From assembly GCA_000721375.1 (NCBI GenBank), contig JOGW01000027.1, positions 31,130 through 95,129 of the forward strand: a stretch of 64,000 bases of DNA. The letters are read 5' to 3'. The notes beneath the pieces were generated by a model, which saw only the letters and a list, made by a program, of their open reading frames with translations, ran no database searches and had not been told where the DNA came from. Position 1 is the first letter of the stretch, and the number at the start of each line of letters is the position of its first letter. Positions 38,229 through 47,060 of this stretch are shown here, piece by piece. Position numbers and translations under genes: made by a program. The DNA is from Streptomyces sp. NRRL B-3428 (lineage in GTDB: Bacteria; Actinomycetota; Actinomycetes; Streptomycetales; Streptomycetaceae).

Positions 38229-39137
38229 ATGACCCAGACGACACTCGAACCGGCCGCCCGTATGCCGGCCGAGCCCCGCACCGTCAGCACGGCCGACTCC
38301 CGTAAAGCCAGGCGCAAAGCGGCACTTGAGTGGGTGGCCGTGCACGCCCTGGCCATCGCCGCCGCGCTCTTCTTCGTGCTCCCCTTCGTCTTCGTCTTCC
38401 TGACCGCCGTGATGAACGGCGATCAGACGCTGACCCGGGACCTGTGGCCGAAGACCTGGGAGTGGGGCAACTTCTCCACTGTCTGGAACACCCCCGGCTT
38501 CCTGACCTGGTGGAAGAACACCCTGCTCTACGCCGGCCTTGGCACCGTCCTCGCGGTCGGCTCCAGCCTGCCCGTCGCGTACGCGCTGGCCAAGTTCCGC
38601 TTCCGCGGACGCGGCGTCATGATGATGGCCGTCATCGCGGCCATGATGCTGCCGCCGCAGGTGGTCATCGTGCCGATGTACCTGTTCTGGTCCAAGCAGC
38701 TCGACCTCACCGGAACGCTGTGGCCGCTGATCATCCCGTTCGCCTTCGGCAACGCCTTCACGATCTTCCTGCTGCGGCAGTTCCTGCTCACGATCCCCCG
38801 TGAGTACACGGAGGCCGCGAAGATCGACGGCTGCGGTGAATTCCGCACCCTGATCCGCGTCGTCGTGCCGATGTGCAAGCCGGCGATCGCCGCATCCGCA
38901 CTCTTCCACTTCTTCTACTGCTGGAACGACTACTTCGGACCGCAGATCTACGCCTCCGAGAACCCGGCGGCGTGGACCCTCAGTTACGGCCTGGAGTCCT
39001 TCAAGGGCGCGCACCAGACGGACTGGAACCTCACGATGGCCGCGACGGTTCTCGTCATGGCCCCCGTGATCGTCGTCTTCTTCTTCGCCCAGAAGGCATT
39101 CGTCGAGGGCGTCACACTCACAGGAGTCAAGGGATGA
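38229..39137 (+). CDS. csnG: Sugar ABC transporter permease (second)
   Basis: The 302-residue MalG-type permease has six hydrophobic segments (for example AIAAALFFVLPFVFVFLTAV) and the EAA loop EAAKIDGCGEFRTLIRVVVP. It starts five bases after csnF, and its TGA overlaps the csnH ATG. It pairs with CsnF in the importer. Confidence 0.92.
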   Translation: MTQTTLEPAARMPAEPRTVSTADSRKARRKAALEWVAVHALAIAAALFFVLPFVFVFLTAVMNGDQTLTRDLWPKTWEWGNFSTVWNTPGFLTWWKNTLLYAGLGTVLAVGSSLPVAYALAKFRFRGRGVMMMAVIAAMMLPPQVVIVPMYLFWSKQLDLTGTLWPLIIPFAFGNAFTIFLLRQFLLTIPREYTEAAKIDGCGEFRTLIRVVVPMCKPAIAASALFHFFYCWNDYFGPQIYASENPAAWTLSYGLESFKGAHQTDWNLTMAATVLVMAPVIVVFFFAQKAFVEGVTLTGVKG

Positions 39138-40399
39138 AGCTCGCAGTAGTGGGGGGCGGCTCCACGTACACCCCCGAACTCATCGACGGATTCGCCAGGT
39201 TGAGGGATGTGCTGCCGATCGATGAGCTCGTGCTCGTCGACCCGGCGGCCGAGCGTCTTGAACTGGTGGGCGGTCTGGCCCGCCGTATCTTCGCCAAGCT
39301 CGGCCACCCCGGCCGTATCGTCACCACCTCCGACCTGGACGCGGGCGTGGACGGGGCGGACGCCGTGCTGCTGCAGTTGCGCGTCGGCGGGCAGGCGGCC
39401 CGCAACCAGGACGAGACCTGGCCGCTCGAATGCGGCTGCGTCGGCCAGGAGACCACCGGCGCCGGCGGCCTCGCCAAGGCCCTGCGTACGGTGCCGGTCG
39501 TCCTGGACATCGCCGAGCGGGTCCGCAGGTCGAACCCCCATGCCTGGATCATCGACTTCACCAACCCCGTCGGCATCGTCACCCGCGCCCTGCTCCAGGC
39601 CGGTCACAAGGCCGTCGGCCTGTGCAACGTGGCCATCGGCTTCCAGCGGCGCTGGGCCTCGGCGCTCGGCGTGGCACCCTCGCAAGTGCACCTGGATCAC
39701 GTGGGGTTGAACCACCTCACCTGGGAGTTCGGTGTACGCATCGGGGGTCCCGAGGGCGAGAACGTACTGCCGAAGATCCTCGCCGAAGGCGGCGACGAGA
39801 TCGCCGAGATGCTGAGGCTCCCGCGCACCGTGCTCGACACGCTCGGCGTGGTCCCCTCGTACTACCTGCGTTACTACTACGCGCATGACGAGGTCGTACG
39901 CGAGCTGGGGACCAAGCCGTCACGTGCGGCCGAAGTCGCCGAGATGGAGCGTGAGCTGCTCGCGATGTACGGCGATCCGTCCCTCGACGAGAAGCCCGAA
40001 CTGCTCGCCAAGCGCGGCGGCGCCTTCTACTCGGAGGCGGCCGTGGACCTCGCGGCCTCGCTGCTCGGCGGGGGCGGTTCGCCGCACCAGGTGGTGAACA
40101 CGTACAACAACGGGACGCTGCCGTTCCTGCCGGACGACGCGGTGATCGAGGTGCAGGCGGCGGTGGACCGCTCGGGCGCGAGCCCGCTCGCCGTTCCGAC
40201 CCTCGACCCCCTCTACTCGGGCCTGATAGCCAATGTCACGGCGTACGAGGACCTGGCCCTGGAAGCCGCTCTGCGCGGCGGGCGCGACCGCGTCTTCAAG
40301 GCACTCCTCTCGCACCCCCTCATCGGCCAGTACGACGCGGCCGAAGGCCTCACGGACCGGCTGATCGCACACAACCGGGAGCACCTGGCGTGGGCCTGA
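39134..40399 (+). CDS. csnH: GH4-family 6-phospho-beta-glucosidase-like hydrolase
   Basis: The 421-residue protein has the NAD-binding N-terminus KLAVVGGGSTYTPEL and GH4 metal-site motifs: GLCNVAIG (Cys ligand) and LNHLTW (His ligand). GH4 enzymes use NAD+ and Mn2+ to split glycosides by an oxidation-elimination route, often on phosphorylated disaccharides. Usual GH4 proteins have CNVPIG; here Pro is Ala. In the csn pathway it would split glucosamine oligomers after uptake; the exact substrate is inferred. It overlaps csnG (ATGA) and csnK. Confidence 0.9.
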   Translation: MKLAVVGGGSTYTPELIDGFARLRDVLPIDELVLVDPAAERLELVGGLARRIFAKLGHPGRIVTTSDLDAGVDGADAVLLQLRVGGQAARNQDETWPLECGCVGQETTGAGGLAKALRTVPVVLDIAERVRRSNPHAWIIDFTNPVGIVTRALLQAGHKAVGLCNVAIGFQRRWASALGVAPSQVHLDHVGLNHLTWEFGVRIGGPEGENVLPKILAEGGDEIAEMLRLPRTVLDTLGVVPSYYLRYYYAHDEVVRELGTKPSRAAEVAEMERELLAMYGDPSLDEKPELLAKRGGAFYSEAAVDLAASLLGGGGSPHQVVNTYNNGTLPFLPDDAVIEVQAAVDRSGASPLAVPTLDPLYSGLIANVTAYEDLALEAALRGGRDRVFKALLSHPLIGQYDAAEGLTDRLIAHNREHLAWA

Positions 40400-41373
40400 C
40401 AGCAAGTGTTCTCGCCATCGACGCGGGCAACAGCAAGACCGATGTCGCGGTCGTGGGCGAGGACGGCACCGTCCTGGCGACCGCGCGCGGCGGCGGGTTC
40501 CAGCCGCCGCGGGTGGGTGTCGAGGCGGCGATGGACGGGCTCGCGGTTCCCGTGGCGGAGGCCTTCGAGGCGGCCGGGGTGACATCGGTGTCACATGTGT
40601 CGGCCTGCCTCGCCAACGCCGATCTGCCCGTCGAGGAAAGGGAGTTGACGGCGGCCGTGGCCGCCCGCGGCTGGGGCGATTCGGCCGTGGTCCGCAACGA
40701 CACCTTCGCGCTCCTGCGCGCGGGGGTGGACACACCTCTCGGCGTCGCGGTGGTCTGCGGCGCGGGGATGAACTGCGTCGGCATGACCCCCGACGGGCGT
40801 ACGGCCCGCTTTCCCGCGATCGGGCGTATCTCCGGTGACTGGGGCGGCGGCTGGGGCCTCTCGGAGGAGGCCCTGTGGTTCGCAGCGCGGGCGGAGGACG
40901 GCCGGGGCGACCCGACGGACCTGGCCCGCACCCTTCCCGCGCACTTCGGCCTCCCGACGATGTACGCCCTGATCGAGGCGATCCACCTGGAACGGATCGC
41001 CCCCGCGCGCCGCCACGAACTGACGCCGGTCCTCTTCGAGACGGCCTCGTCGGGTGATGCGGTGGCCCGCTCGATCGTCGACCACTTGGCGGACGAGGTC
41101 CTGGCGATGGTGACCGTGGCGCTACGCCGGCTCGACCTGCTGGCGTCCCCGGTGCCGGTGGTGCTGGGGGGCAGCGTGCTGGCGGCCCGTCATCCGCTGC
41201 TGGACACGGGAATCCGCGAGCGCCTGGCGGCGGTTGCTCCGCTGGCAATGGCTCATGTGGTGACTGAGCGGCCGGTGTTGGGGGCGGCGCTGTTGGGGTT
41301 GGACCATGTGGGGGCCGGAGCCGAGGTGCTGGAACGAACCCGGGGGTTCTATACCAGCCCCGCCGGCGTTTGA
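40390..41373 (+). CDS. csnK: BadF/BadG-type sugar kinase
   Basis: The 327-residue ASKHA-fold kinase has the phosphate-1 motif AIDAGNSKTDVAVVGEDG, a second ATP loop VVCGAGMNCVGM, and GDWGGGWGLSEEALW. It resembles N-acetylglucosamine/glucosamine kinases of the BadF/BadG group and would phosphorylate imported amino sugar. The GTG start lies 10 bases inside csnH. It ends at a cluster of hairpins, closing the operon. Confidence 0.9.
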   Translation: MGLTASVLAIDAGNSKTDVAVVGEDGTVLATARGGGFQPPRVGVEAAMDGLAVPVAEAFEAAGVTSVSHVSACLANADLPVEERELTAAVAARGWGDSAVVRNDTFALLRAGVDTPLGVAVVCGAGMNCVGMTPDGRTARFPAIGRISGDWGGGWGLSEEALWFAARAEDGRGDPTDLARTLPAHFGLPTMYALIEAIHLERIAPARRHELTPVLFETASSGDAVARSIVDHLADEVLAMVTVALRRLDLLASPVPVVLGGSVLAARHPLLDTGIRERLAAVAPLAMAHVVTERPVLGAALLGLDHVGAGAEVLERTRGFYTSPAGV

Positions 41374-41377
41374 GGCG

Positions 41378-41469
41378 ATCCGAACGAAGTTCGGATGCGG
41401 GGGTCCGGGGGCGAAGCCCCAGGTTTCGGGAAGGGGCGGGGTGGGGGAAGAAAAGCCCCCACCCCGCCC
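41378..41469. terminator. Cluster of three hairpins between convergent genes
   Basis: ATCCGAAC/GTTCGGAT (41378-41396), GGGGCGAAGCCCC near 41408-41420, and a 14-bp perfect stem GGGCGGGGTGGGGG (41434-41447) with 41456-41469. The middle part (GGGGGCGAAGCCCC and GGGAAGGGGCGGG) looks like an intergenic element often seen in streptomycete genomes, recalled from memory. Confidence 0.75.
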
Positions 41470-41477
41470 ACCCGCAC

Positions 41478-44400
41478 CTACGACACCCAGTGCGGCCACT
41501 CCGGCGCGTAAGAGCACCAGTCACTCGGGCACCCCGACTTGTACGCCCGGATCACCGTCTCCGTGACCGACGTACCGTCCGGCGCCGACGCCGTCACCCG
41601 CAGGGAGACATGCGACTCGGCGACCCCGGGGACCGTGACGTCCCAGGCGCCGGCGCGCCCGCGCGCGACCGAGGCGCGGGACCACGTGGCCCCGTCATCC
41701 GTGGAGTACTCCACCGCGACCCGGTTGACGGGCATCCCGGAGGAGCCCACCTGGTACGGGAAGGAGAGTCCGAGGCCGAACTCCCGCCCCGCCGCCACCG
41801 AGTTGTCGCCGTCGAGCCGCGCCACGTCGTAGCGGACGTCGAGCAGCGGCAGCGCCCGCGAGGACGCCGTACGGCCCGAGCGGAACGTCCAGCTGTCGCT
41901 CACCTTCGTACCGAGGAACCAGGAGGAGTCCTGCCGCTCGGCCGAAGCGCTCAGCGTGTACAGGTCCGAGCGCCCGGGCAGGTCGAACAGACCGCGCCCG
42001 CCGTAGTCGTTGCGGCCCACCAACTTGCCGGAGGAGTCCCGCAGTTCGGTGACGCCCGACTCGATCACCGCGACCGACTGGCTCCGGTGCCCGGCCGCGT
42101 CCGAGAACATCGGCACGTCCACGCGCAGCTTGTCCCGGTCGCGCGCCACCGGCGTACGGCCTTCCAGCGTGGTCACGCCGAGCGCGGGCCCGAACGGCCC
42201 GGAGAGCCAGTGGTCCCGGGTGACCGAGCCCGCCTCGTACACGGTCGGGGCCGTGTACTGCGCCCCCAGCGCGCCCGCCTCATCACTCAGGTACTCGAAG
42301 GTCGCCGTGGTCCACGGGATGTCCGGCGTGTAGTGCCCGGTGAACCGGTGCGGCGCCCGCACCACCGCCTGCTGCTGGGCGAGCACGACTCCCTCGTACG
42401 TCACCCAGCCGTACACCCCCTTGAAGTCATTGGGGTATCCGGTGGTGCGCTGACTGTGCGCGACGGACGCGAGGTCCTCCTTGCGGTCCGTCCAGCGCGC
42501 ACCGCCCGGCACCCCGTCCTTGGAGTGGTGGAAGGTGAAGTAGAGGTCGTCCGTGTCGCGCTTGCCCACGACCTCCATCCGCACCGGCCCGTCCGCGAGC
42601 CGCTGACGCAACAGCGTCGGGCCGGGTTCGTCGGTGACCAGGATGTTGTCGCCCTGCTCGGCGTCCAGCCAGGACCCGGCGAAGATCACCGCGGCCGGCT
42701 TCGCGGCCATGATCGCCTGGTAGCGGCGGGTGCGCTCGGCACCCGGCACCGTGCCCGGCGGGGTGAACAGCACGATCTTGTCGGCGAGTTCGAGCCCGCC
42801 GAGGTCCGCGCCGTCCCCGGCGTCCACGACCTCGCCCTCGACGTCCCAGTCGATCCGGGCGAAGAAGTACGGGCTGACCGGGATGTCGAGCGGCTCGGCG
42901 CCGAGCGTCGTGGCCCGCAGCACCGGCTCCGCCCAGGTGCCGCCCGCGAAGTACGTCAGCCCGTCCATCGGCTCGCTCTTCACCGCGTACGCGGTGAAGT
43001 CGCCCGCGAACATGGGGGTGAGCATCCCGGTGGGGCCGTTGCCGGTGTCGGAGACCAGCCCCTGCACGGAACCGCCCTGCGCCACCCGCGCCTTGGGGTC
43101 GTCGACGCCCAGCTCGACCGGCTTCGCGGCCGAGACGTCGATGGTGACGGCCTCGTCGCCGTCGAGCTTCACATGCTCGGCGAGGGAGACGGTGGACATG
43201 GCGGTGGTGACACCGTTCGGTGCGTTGCGGTACTCCCAGACGTCCGCGAGGAGCCTGTAGGAGCCCTTGGGGAGCGTCAGCTTCTCGGTCTCGGTGGTGA
43301 AGCCCACGATGTCCGAGGCGCCGGTCCGCTCGTTCTGCCAGACCACGTGCGTGTACGTACGGCTCACACCGTCCCGCAGCGCACCCGGCGCGAGCGTGAG
43401 GGTCGCGCTGTCCGGCTCGGCCTGGATGCCGACGGGGGTACGCACCCGGCTGCCGTCGGTGCCCCGCGCGGTGATCCAGGCGCTGTACGTGCCCGCCCGG
43501 GCCCGGTCGGCGTCGATCGCGACGCTCACCTGGGCGCTGCCGCCCGCGGGGACGGTGAGGGAGCGCGTGGAAAGGCTCACGGGCGCCCGGCCGTCGAGGT
43601 CCAGGTTCAGACGGACGTCCCTGGTACCGGAGTTGCGATACGTCACCTCACGCGTGACGTCCTCGGAAGCGTCCCCCGACAGCTTCGCCGAGACGGCGGC
43701 CGGCGTGGCCTGCACCCGCGCGTCGAGCGCGTCGGGGATGTCCACGCTGCCCGCGCCCTGCTGGTACACACCGGCGCCCTGCACGGCGTCCGCACTGCCT
43801 ACGAGCGCCGACTTCAGCTGCTGCGCGTCCCAGTCGGGGTGCTTCTGCTTGAGGATCGCCGCGGCGCCCGCGACATGCGGGGTGGCCATCGACGTACCGC
43901 TGAGGGTGACGTACTTGTCGTTCCCCGCCGCGTCCTCGAGCGTGCCCTTCGCGCGGGCCGCCATGATCTCGCTGCCGGGCGCGGTGATCTCGGGCTTCAC
44001 CCCGGCGTCCGCGAGGGCCGGGCCCTGCGAGGAGAACTCGGACATGCCGCCCTGCTTGGTGATCGATCCGACGGTGAGCGCGCTGGGCGCGACACCGGGG
44101 GATCCGACGCTGCCGGGCTTGCCCGCGTTGCCTGCCGCGATCACGAACAGCGGTCCGCCGTCGGCGCTGAGCTGCTCCACGGCCTGGGACAGCGGGTCGC
44201 TGCCGTCGCTGGGCGCATCGGAGCCGAGCGACATGGACACGATGTCCGCGCCCTGCTCCTTCGCCCAGGTCATGCCGTCGAGGATCCAGGAGATGTAGCC
44301 GGAGCCGCCGCCGTCGAGCACCTTGCCGTTGATCAGCTCGGCGCCGGGCGCGACGCCCTTGTAGCGGCCGCCCGAGGCCTGGCCGCCGCCCGCGATGGTG

Positions 44401-45200
44401 GAGGAGACATGCGTGCCGTGGCCGTTGAAGTCCGCCGGGTCCTCGTCCCAGGTGAAGTCCTTCTGCGTGCTCACCCGGCCGTCGAGGTCCGGGTGCGTGG
44501 TGTCGGCGCCCGTGTCGAGCACGGCGACCTTCACGCCCTTGCCGTCGAGGCCCTTCTTCCACGCCACGGGCGCCCCGGTCATCGGCACGCTCTTGTCGAG
44601 GCTCGCCTCTACCTTGGCGTCCAGCCACAGCTTGGTAGCCCTGGCGCTGCGGCTGTTGCCGTCCGCGGCCTCGACGAACTCCCGCCATACGGTGGCGGCC
44701 TGGGACTTCTTGACCGTACGGGCGGTCAGTCCGAGCCCGTCGAACTCGGCCTTGCGGGCCGCGCCGTCCAGCTCGGTCTGCTCGGTCGCGATCAGCGGAA
44801 TGGTCCCGCGCGACGCGTCGTCATAGCCCTCGGCCGCGAGCCCGGTCACGTCGAACAGCGCGCGGTCCAGGCGCCCTTGGGCCAGCGCCTCGGTCGCGTC
44901 CACGGGGATCACGTACTCGTGCCCCTCGATCCGCGCGCGCGAGAACGCGATGTGCTCGCGGCCCTCGCCCGGCTTCACCGCGGTGACCTGGAGCCCGTCG
45001 CCGCTGCCGGTGAGCGAGACCTTGTCCCCGCTCAGGAGCGTGACCGTCAACGACCCGGGCGGCGTGAAGTTCCGCGGGTTCACCGCGGCCCCTTCTCTGT
45101 CCTGGCCGCCCGGTGCCGCCCCCGCCTGGGGCAGCCCGGTCGCGAGCAGGGCGACGGCTATGGCCGTCACCACCCCCGCGTAACTTGTCCGTCTTGCCAT
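41478..45200 (-). CDS. Secreted subtilisin-like serine protease (S8), large
   Basis: The 1240-residue protein has a signal peptide (VVTAIAVALLATGLPQAGA) and a pro-region to about residue 210. The S8 domain is complete: Asp229 (AVLDTGAD), His261 (NGHGTH), Asn357 (AAGNAG) and Ser436 (GTSMATP). Asp-His spacing of 32 is the standard subtilisin distance, unlike the first S8 protease in this window. A long C-terminal half holds beta domains (PVSLSTRSLTVPAGG onward) and ends without an anchor. It is probably an extracellular protease. The ribosome binding site is weak (GGGGTTGGG directly before ATG). Transcription faces the csn operon. Confidence 0.92.
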   Translation of the reverse strand: MARRTSYAGVVTAIAVALLATGLPQAGAAPGGQDREGAAVNPRNFTPPGSLTVTLLSGDKVSLTGSGDGLQVTAVKPGEGREHIAFSRARIEGHEYVIPVDATEALAQGRLDRALFDVTGLAAEGYDDASRGTIPLIATEQTELDGAARKAEFDGLGLTARTVKKSQAATVWREFVEAADGNSRSARATKLWLDAKVEASLDKSVPMTGAPVAWKKGLDGKGVKVAVLDTGADTTHPDLDGRVSTQKDFTWDEDPADFNGHGTHVSSTIAGGGQASGGRYKGVAPGAELINGKVLDGGGSGYISWILDGMTWAKEQGADIVSMSLGSDAPSDGSDPLSQAVEQLSADGGPLFVIAAGNAGKPGSVGSPGVAPSALTVGSITKQGGMSEFSSQGPALADAGVKPEITAPGSEIMAARAKGTLEDAAGNDKYVTLSGTSMATPHVAGAAAILKQKHPDWDAQQLKSALVGSADAVQGAGVYQQGAGSVDIPDALDARVQATPAAVSAKLSGDASEDVTREVTYRNSGTRDVRLNLDLDGRAPVSLSTRSLTVPAGGSAQVSVAIDADRARAGTYSAWITARGTDGSRVRTPVGIQAEPDSATLTLAPGALRDGVSRTYTHVVWQNERTGASDIVGFTTETEKLTLPKGSYRLLADVWEYRNAPNGVTTAMSTVSLAEHVKLDGDEAVTIDVSAAKPVELGVDDPKARVAQGGSVQGLVSDTGNGPTGMLTPMFAGDFTAYAVKSEPMDGLTYFAGGTWAEPVLRATTLGAEPLDIPVSPYFFARIDWDVEGEVVDAGDGADLGGLELADKIVLFTPPGTVPGAERTRRYQAIMAAKPAAVIFAGSWLDAEQGDNILVTDEPGPTLLRQRLADGPVRMEVVGKRDTDDLYFTFHHSKDGVPGGARWTDRKEDLASVAHSQRTTGYPNDFKGVYGWVTYEGVVLAQQQAVVRAPHRFTGHYTPDIPWTTATFEYLSDEAGALGAQYTAPTVYEAGSVTRDHWLSGPFGPALGVTTLEGRTPVARDRDKLRVDVPMFSDAAGHRSQSVAVIESGVTELRDSSGKLVGRNDYGGRGLFDLPGRSDLYTLSASAERQDSSWFLGTKVSDSWTFRSGRTASSRALPLLDVRYDVARLDGDNSVAAGREFGLGLSFPYQVGSSGMPVNRVAVEYSTDDGATWSRASVARGRAGAWDVTVPGVAESHVSLRVTASAPDGTSVTETVIRAYKSGCPSDWCSYAPEWPHWVS

Positions 45201-45605
45201 CCCAACCCCTTACGCGCTGCTGTCCTCGCGTGCCTGTCGCATGTGACTCAAAGGACCATTGGCGCGGCTGGGGCGGGAGTTGCGCCAGAGTCGGACGTGG
45301 CGACTACCTGCCATGGCACGTTTGTGCCGAACGGCACGGAACCACGCAGGAGGGTGTTCGATGGGAACCGAAAACCTGCCCGTGGCGTATTAGGGCCTGT
45401 CTGGAGTTGCCCGTCGTCGCCCGCAGGGCAGACGGGCAACTCCAGACAGGCCCTGAGGGCGAGGGCCGGTGCGGAACTTCTCGCTGCGCTGCGCACCACG
45501 CCCTCTACGCTTCGCACAAGATCGTGTGAACGATGGCGCAGATGTCCGTCCCTGCGGCCATACTTGCGCGTGAAAGACCGCGGATGACCAAGGGGGAGGT
45601 CAAGC
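45201..45605. other. Divergent intergenic region with long palindrome
   Basis: This 405-base gap has no supportable gene. It contains nested GTGCC/GGCAC arms at 45309-45338 and a 63-base inverted repeat at 45392-45454. It separates the S8 protease from the GlnX/PknG block and must hold promoters for both. Confidence 0.7.
45392..45454. repeat. 63-bp inverted repeat, 24-bp perfect arms
   Basis: AGGGCCTGTCTGGAGTTGCC... at 45392-45415 is perfectly complementary to 45431-45454. The 15-base loop has its own GCCC/GGGC stem. No stop codon is close enough for an ordinary terminator: the nearest genes start 190 bases left and 150 bases right. It resembles a MITE-like or IS-end palindrome, or a cruciform control element. 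Confidence 0.8.
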
Positions 45606-47060
45606 GTGACATACCCGCCGAACGGCAGCGCGGCGCCGCCGAGCCCGGCCGCGCCCACGCTGCCGGCTGTGCCGCCGCAGGGCGCTCAGCCACCGGCACC
45701 CGCAGTGGTGCCCGAACGCCGCAGTGCGCGAGCCGAGTTGACCGACCGGCTGCGCAACGCGTCGACCACCGAGCCGGGGCGGCTGCGGATCATCGGGGCG
45801 CTGATCGCGGTGCTCGTGGTCGCCTTCGGGGCCGTGACGGCTTGGCAGATGGCCGACCGGTCGGCCGCGGCCGACGACGTGCTGTATCGCAGTGCGCCCC
45901 TGTCCGCCGACGCGGCGGCCATCTACCGGTCCCTCGCGGATGCCAACACGACGGCGGCGAACGGGTTCCTCGCCGCCGACAAGGAGTCCCCCGCGCTGCG
46001 CAAGCGCTACCAGGATGATCTGGACATGGCGGCCGAAAAGCTCAGCACGGCCGCGGGCGCCAGTCGAGGTTCGGGCAAATCGGCCGAGTACATCGCCGAC
46101 TTGAACAAGCTGCTTCCGGAGTACGCGGAGCGCATCGAGACGGCGCGTACGTACAACCGCCAGGGCCTGCCGCTGGGCGGCGCCTATCTGCGCAATGCCA
46201 ATGACCTGATGCAGGACAAGATGCTGAAGGCCGCCCGCAGCCTGTACGACGAGGAGAAGCAGCGGCTCAACGCGGACTACGCGGACGCCAAGGCGTACCC
46301 CTGGGGAGCCATAGCGCTCGGCGTGGTCGCGATCGGCGGCCTCGTCTGGGCCCAGCGGCGCAACTACCGGCGCACGAACCGGGTGTTCAACCACGGTCTG
46401 GTGGTCGCCACCGCGGCCGGCACCGTGGTGCTGCTCTGGCTCGCGGTCGGCCACACCTTCGCCTACAGCGGTCTCACGGGGTCCTACGACGACGGGGTGC
46501 GCTCGCTCAACGCGCTGAACGACGCGCGGATCTCCATCCTGCAGGCGCGAAGCAGCGAGAACCTCACGCTGGTCTCCCGAGGCGCGGTCACCGTGCCCGA
46601 GGGGAAGCCCGGCGCGGGCGAGGACTTCTACGACGTGGAGTTCAAGAGGCAGATGGCGGACCTCGGCGACAAGACGAAGGGCACGCTCGGCGCGGCCTGG
46701 AAGCTCTCCGAGGACAAGGCCGGCGACGACCCGGTGGACAAGACGGTGTTCGCGGTGACCGAGTGGAAGAAGCGCCACACCACCGCCCGCACCCTGGACA
46801 ACCAGGGCGACTACGACAAGGCGCTGGCCGGAGTGATCGGTGTGAACGGCGACCAGGAGAAGGCCACCGGCTCGTGCTTCGACCTCGCGGACCAGTCCCT
46901 GGCCAAGGCCATCGCCCATGAACAGCAGGACTTCAGGAGCGCCGCCGAGGACGGCCGGGGAGCGATGACCGGACTGCCGATCGGCGCCGCGGTGCTCGCT
47001 GTGCTCGGCGCGACGGGCGCCGTGCTCGGTGTCGGGCGCCGGTTGTCGGAGTACCGGTGA
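45606..47060 (+). CDS. glnX: GlnX-like membrane sensor partner
   Basis: The 484-residue protein starts at GTG 45606 (GGGAGG six bases upstream). It has a Pro-rich cytoplasmic N-terminus, helix 1 (ALIAVLVVAFGAVTAW), a helical exported domain with Leu/Ala heptads, helices 2 and 3 (GAIALGVVAIGGLVW; LVVATAAGTVVLLWLAV), a second exported helical domain, and helix 4 (GAAVLAVLGATGAVLGVG). This layout and the next genes match the mycobacterial pknG-glnX-glnH unit, where GlnX links the amino-acid binder GlnH to the kinase PknG. The role is assigned by architecture and synteny, not by a catalytic motif. Confidence 0.85.
   Translation: MTYPPNGSAAPPSPAAPTLPAVPPQGAQPPAPAVVPERRSARAELTDRLRNASTTEPGRLRIIGALIAVLVVAFGAVTAWQMADRSAAADDVLYRSAPLSADAAAIYRSLADANTTAANGFLAADKESPALRKRYQDDLDMAAEKLSTAAGASRGSGKSAEYIADLNKLLPEYAERIETARTYNRQGLPLGGAYLRNANDLMQDKMLKAARSLYDEEKQRLNADYADAKAYPWGAIALGVVAIGGLVWAQRRNYRRTNRVFNHGLVVATAAGTVVLLWLAVGHTFAYSGLTGSYDDGVRSLNALNDARISILQARSSENLTLVSRGAVTVPEGKPGAGEDFYDVEFKRQMADLGDKTKGTLGAAWKLSEDKAGDDPVDKTVFAVTEWKKRHTTARTLDNQGDYDKALAGVIGVNGDQEKATGSCFDLADQSLAKAIAHEQQDFRSAAEDGRGAMTGLPIGAAVLAVLGATGAVLGVGRRLSEYR

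Noticed and set aside
41370..45587. 1405-residue plus-strand open frame opposite the second S8 protease
   Set aside because: It mirrors the protease gene, is rich in Arg/Gly/His/Val without any domain, and has no ribosome binding site. Long antisense frames are expected in GC-rich DNA.
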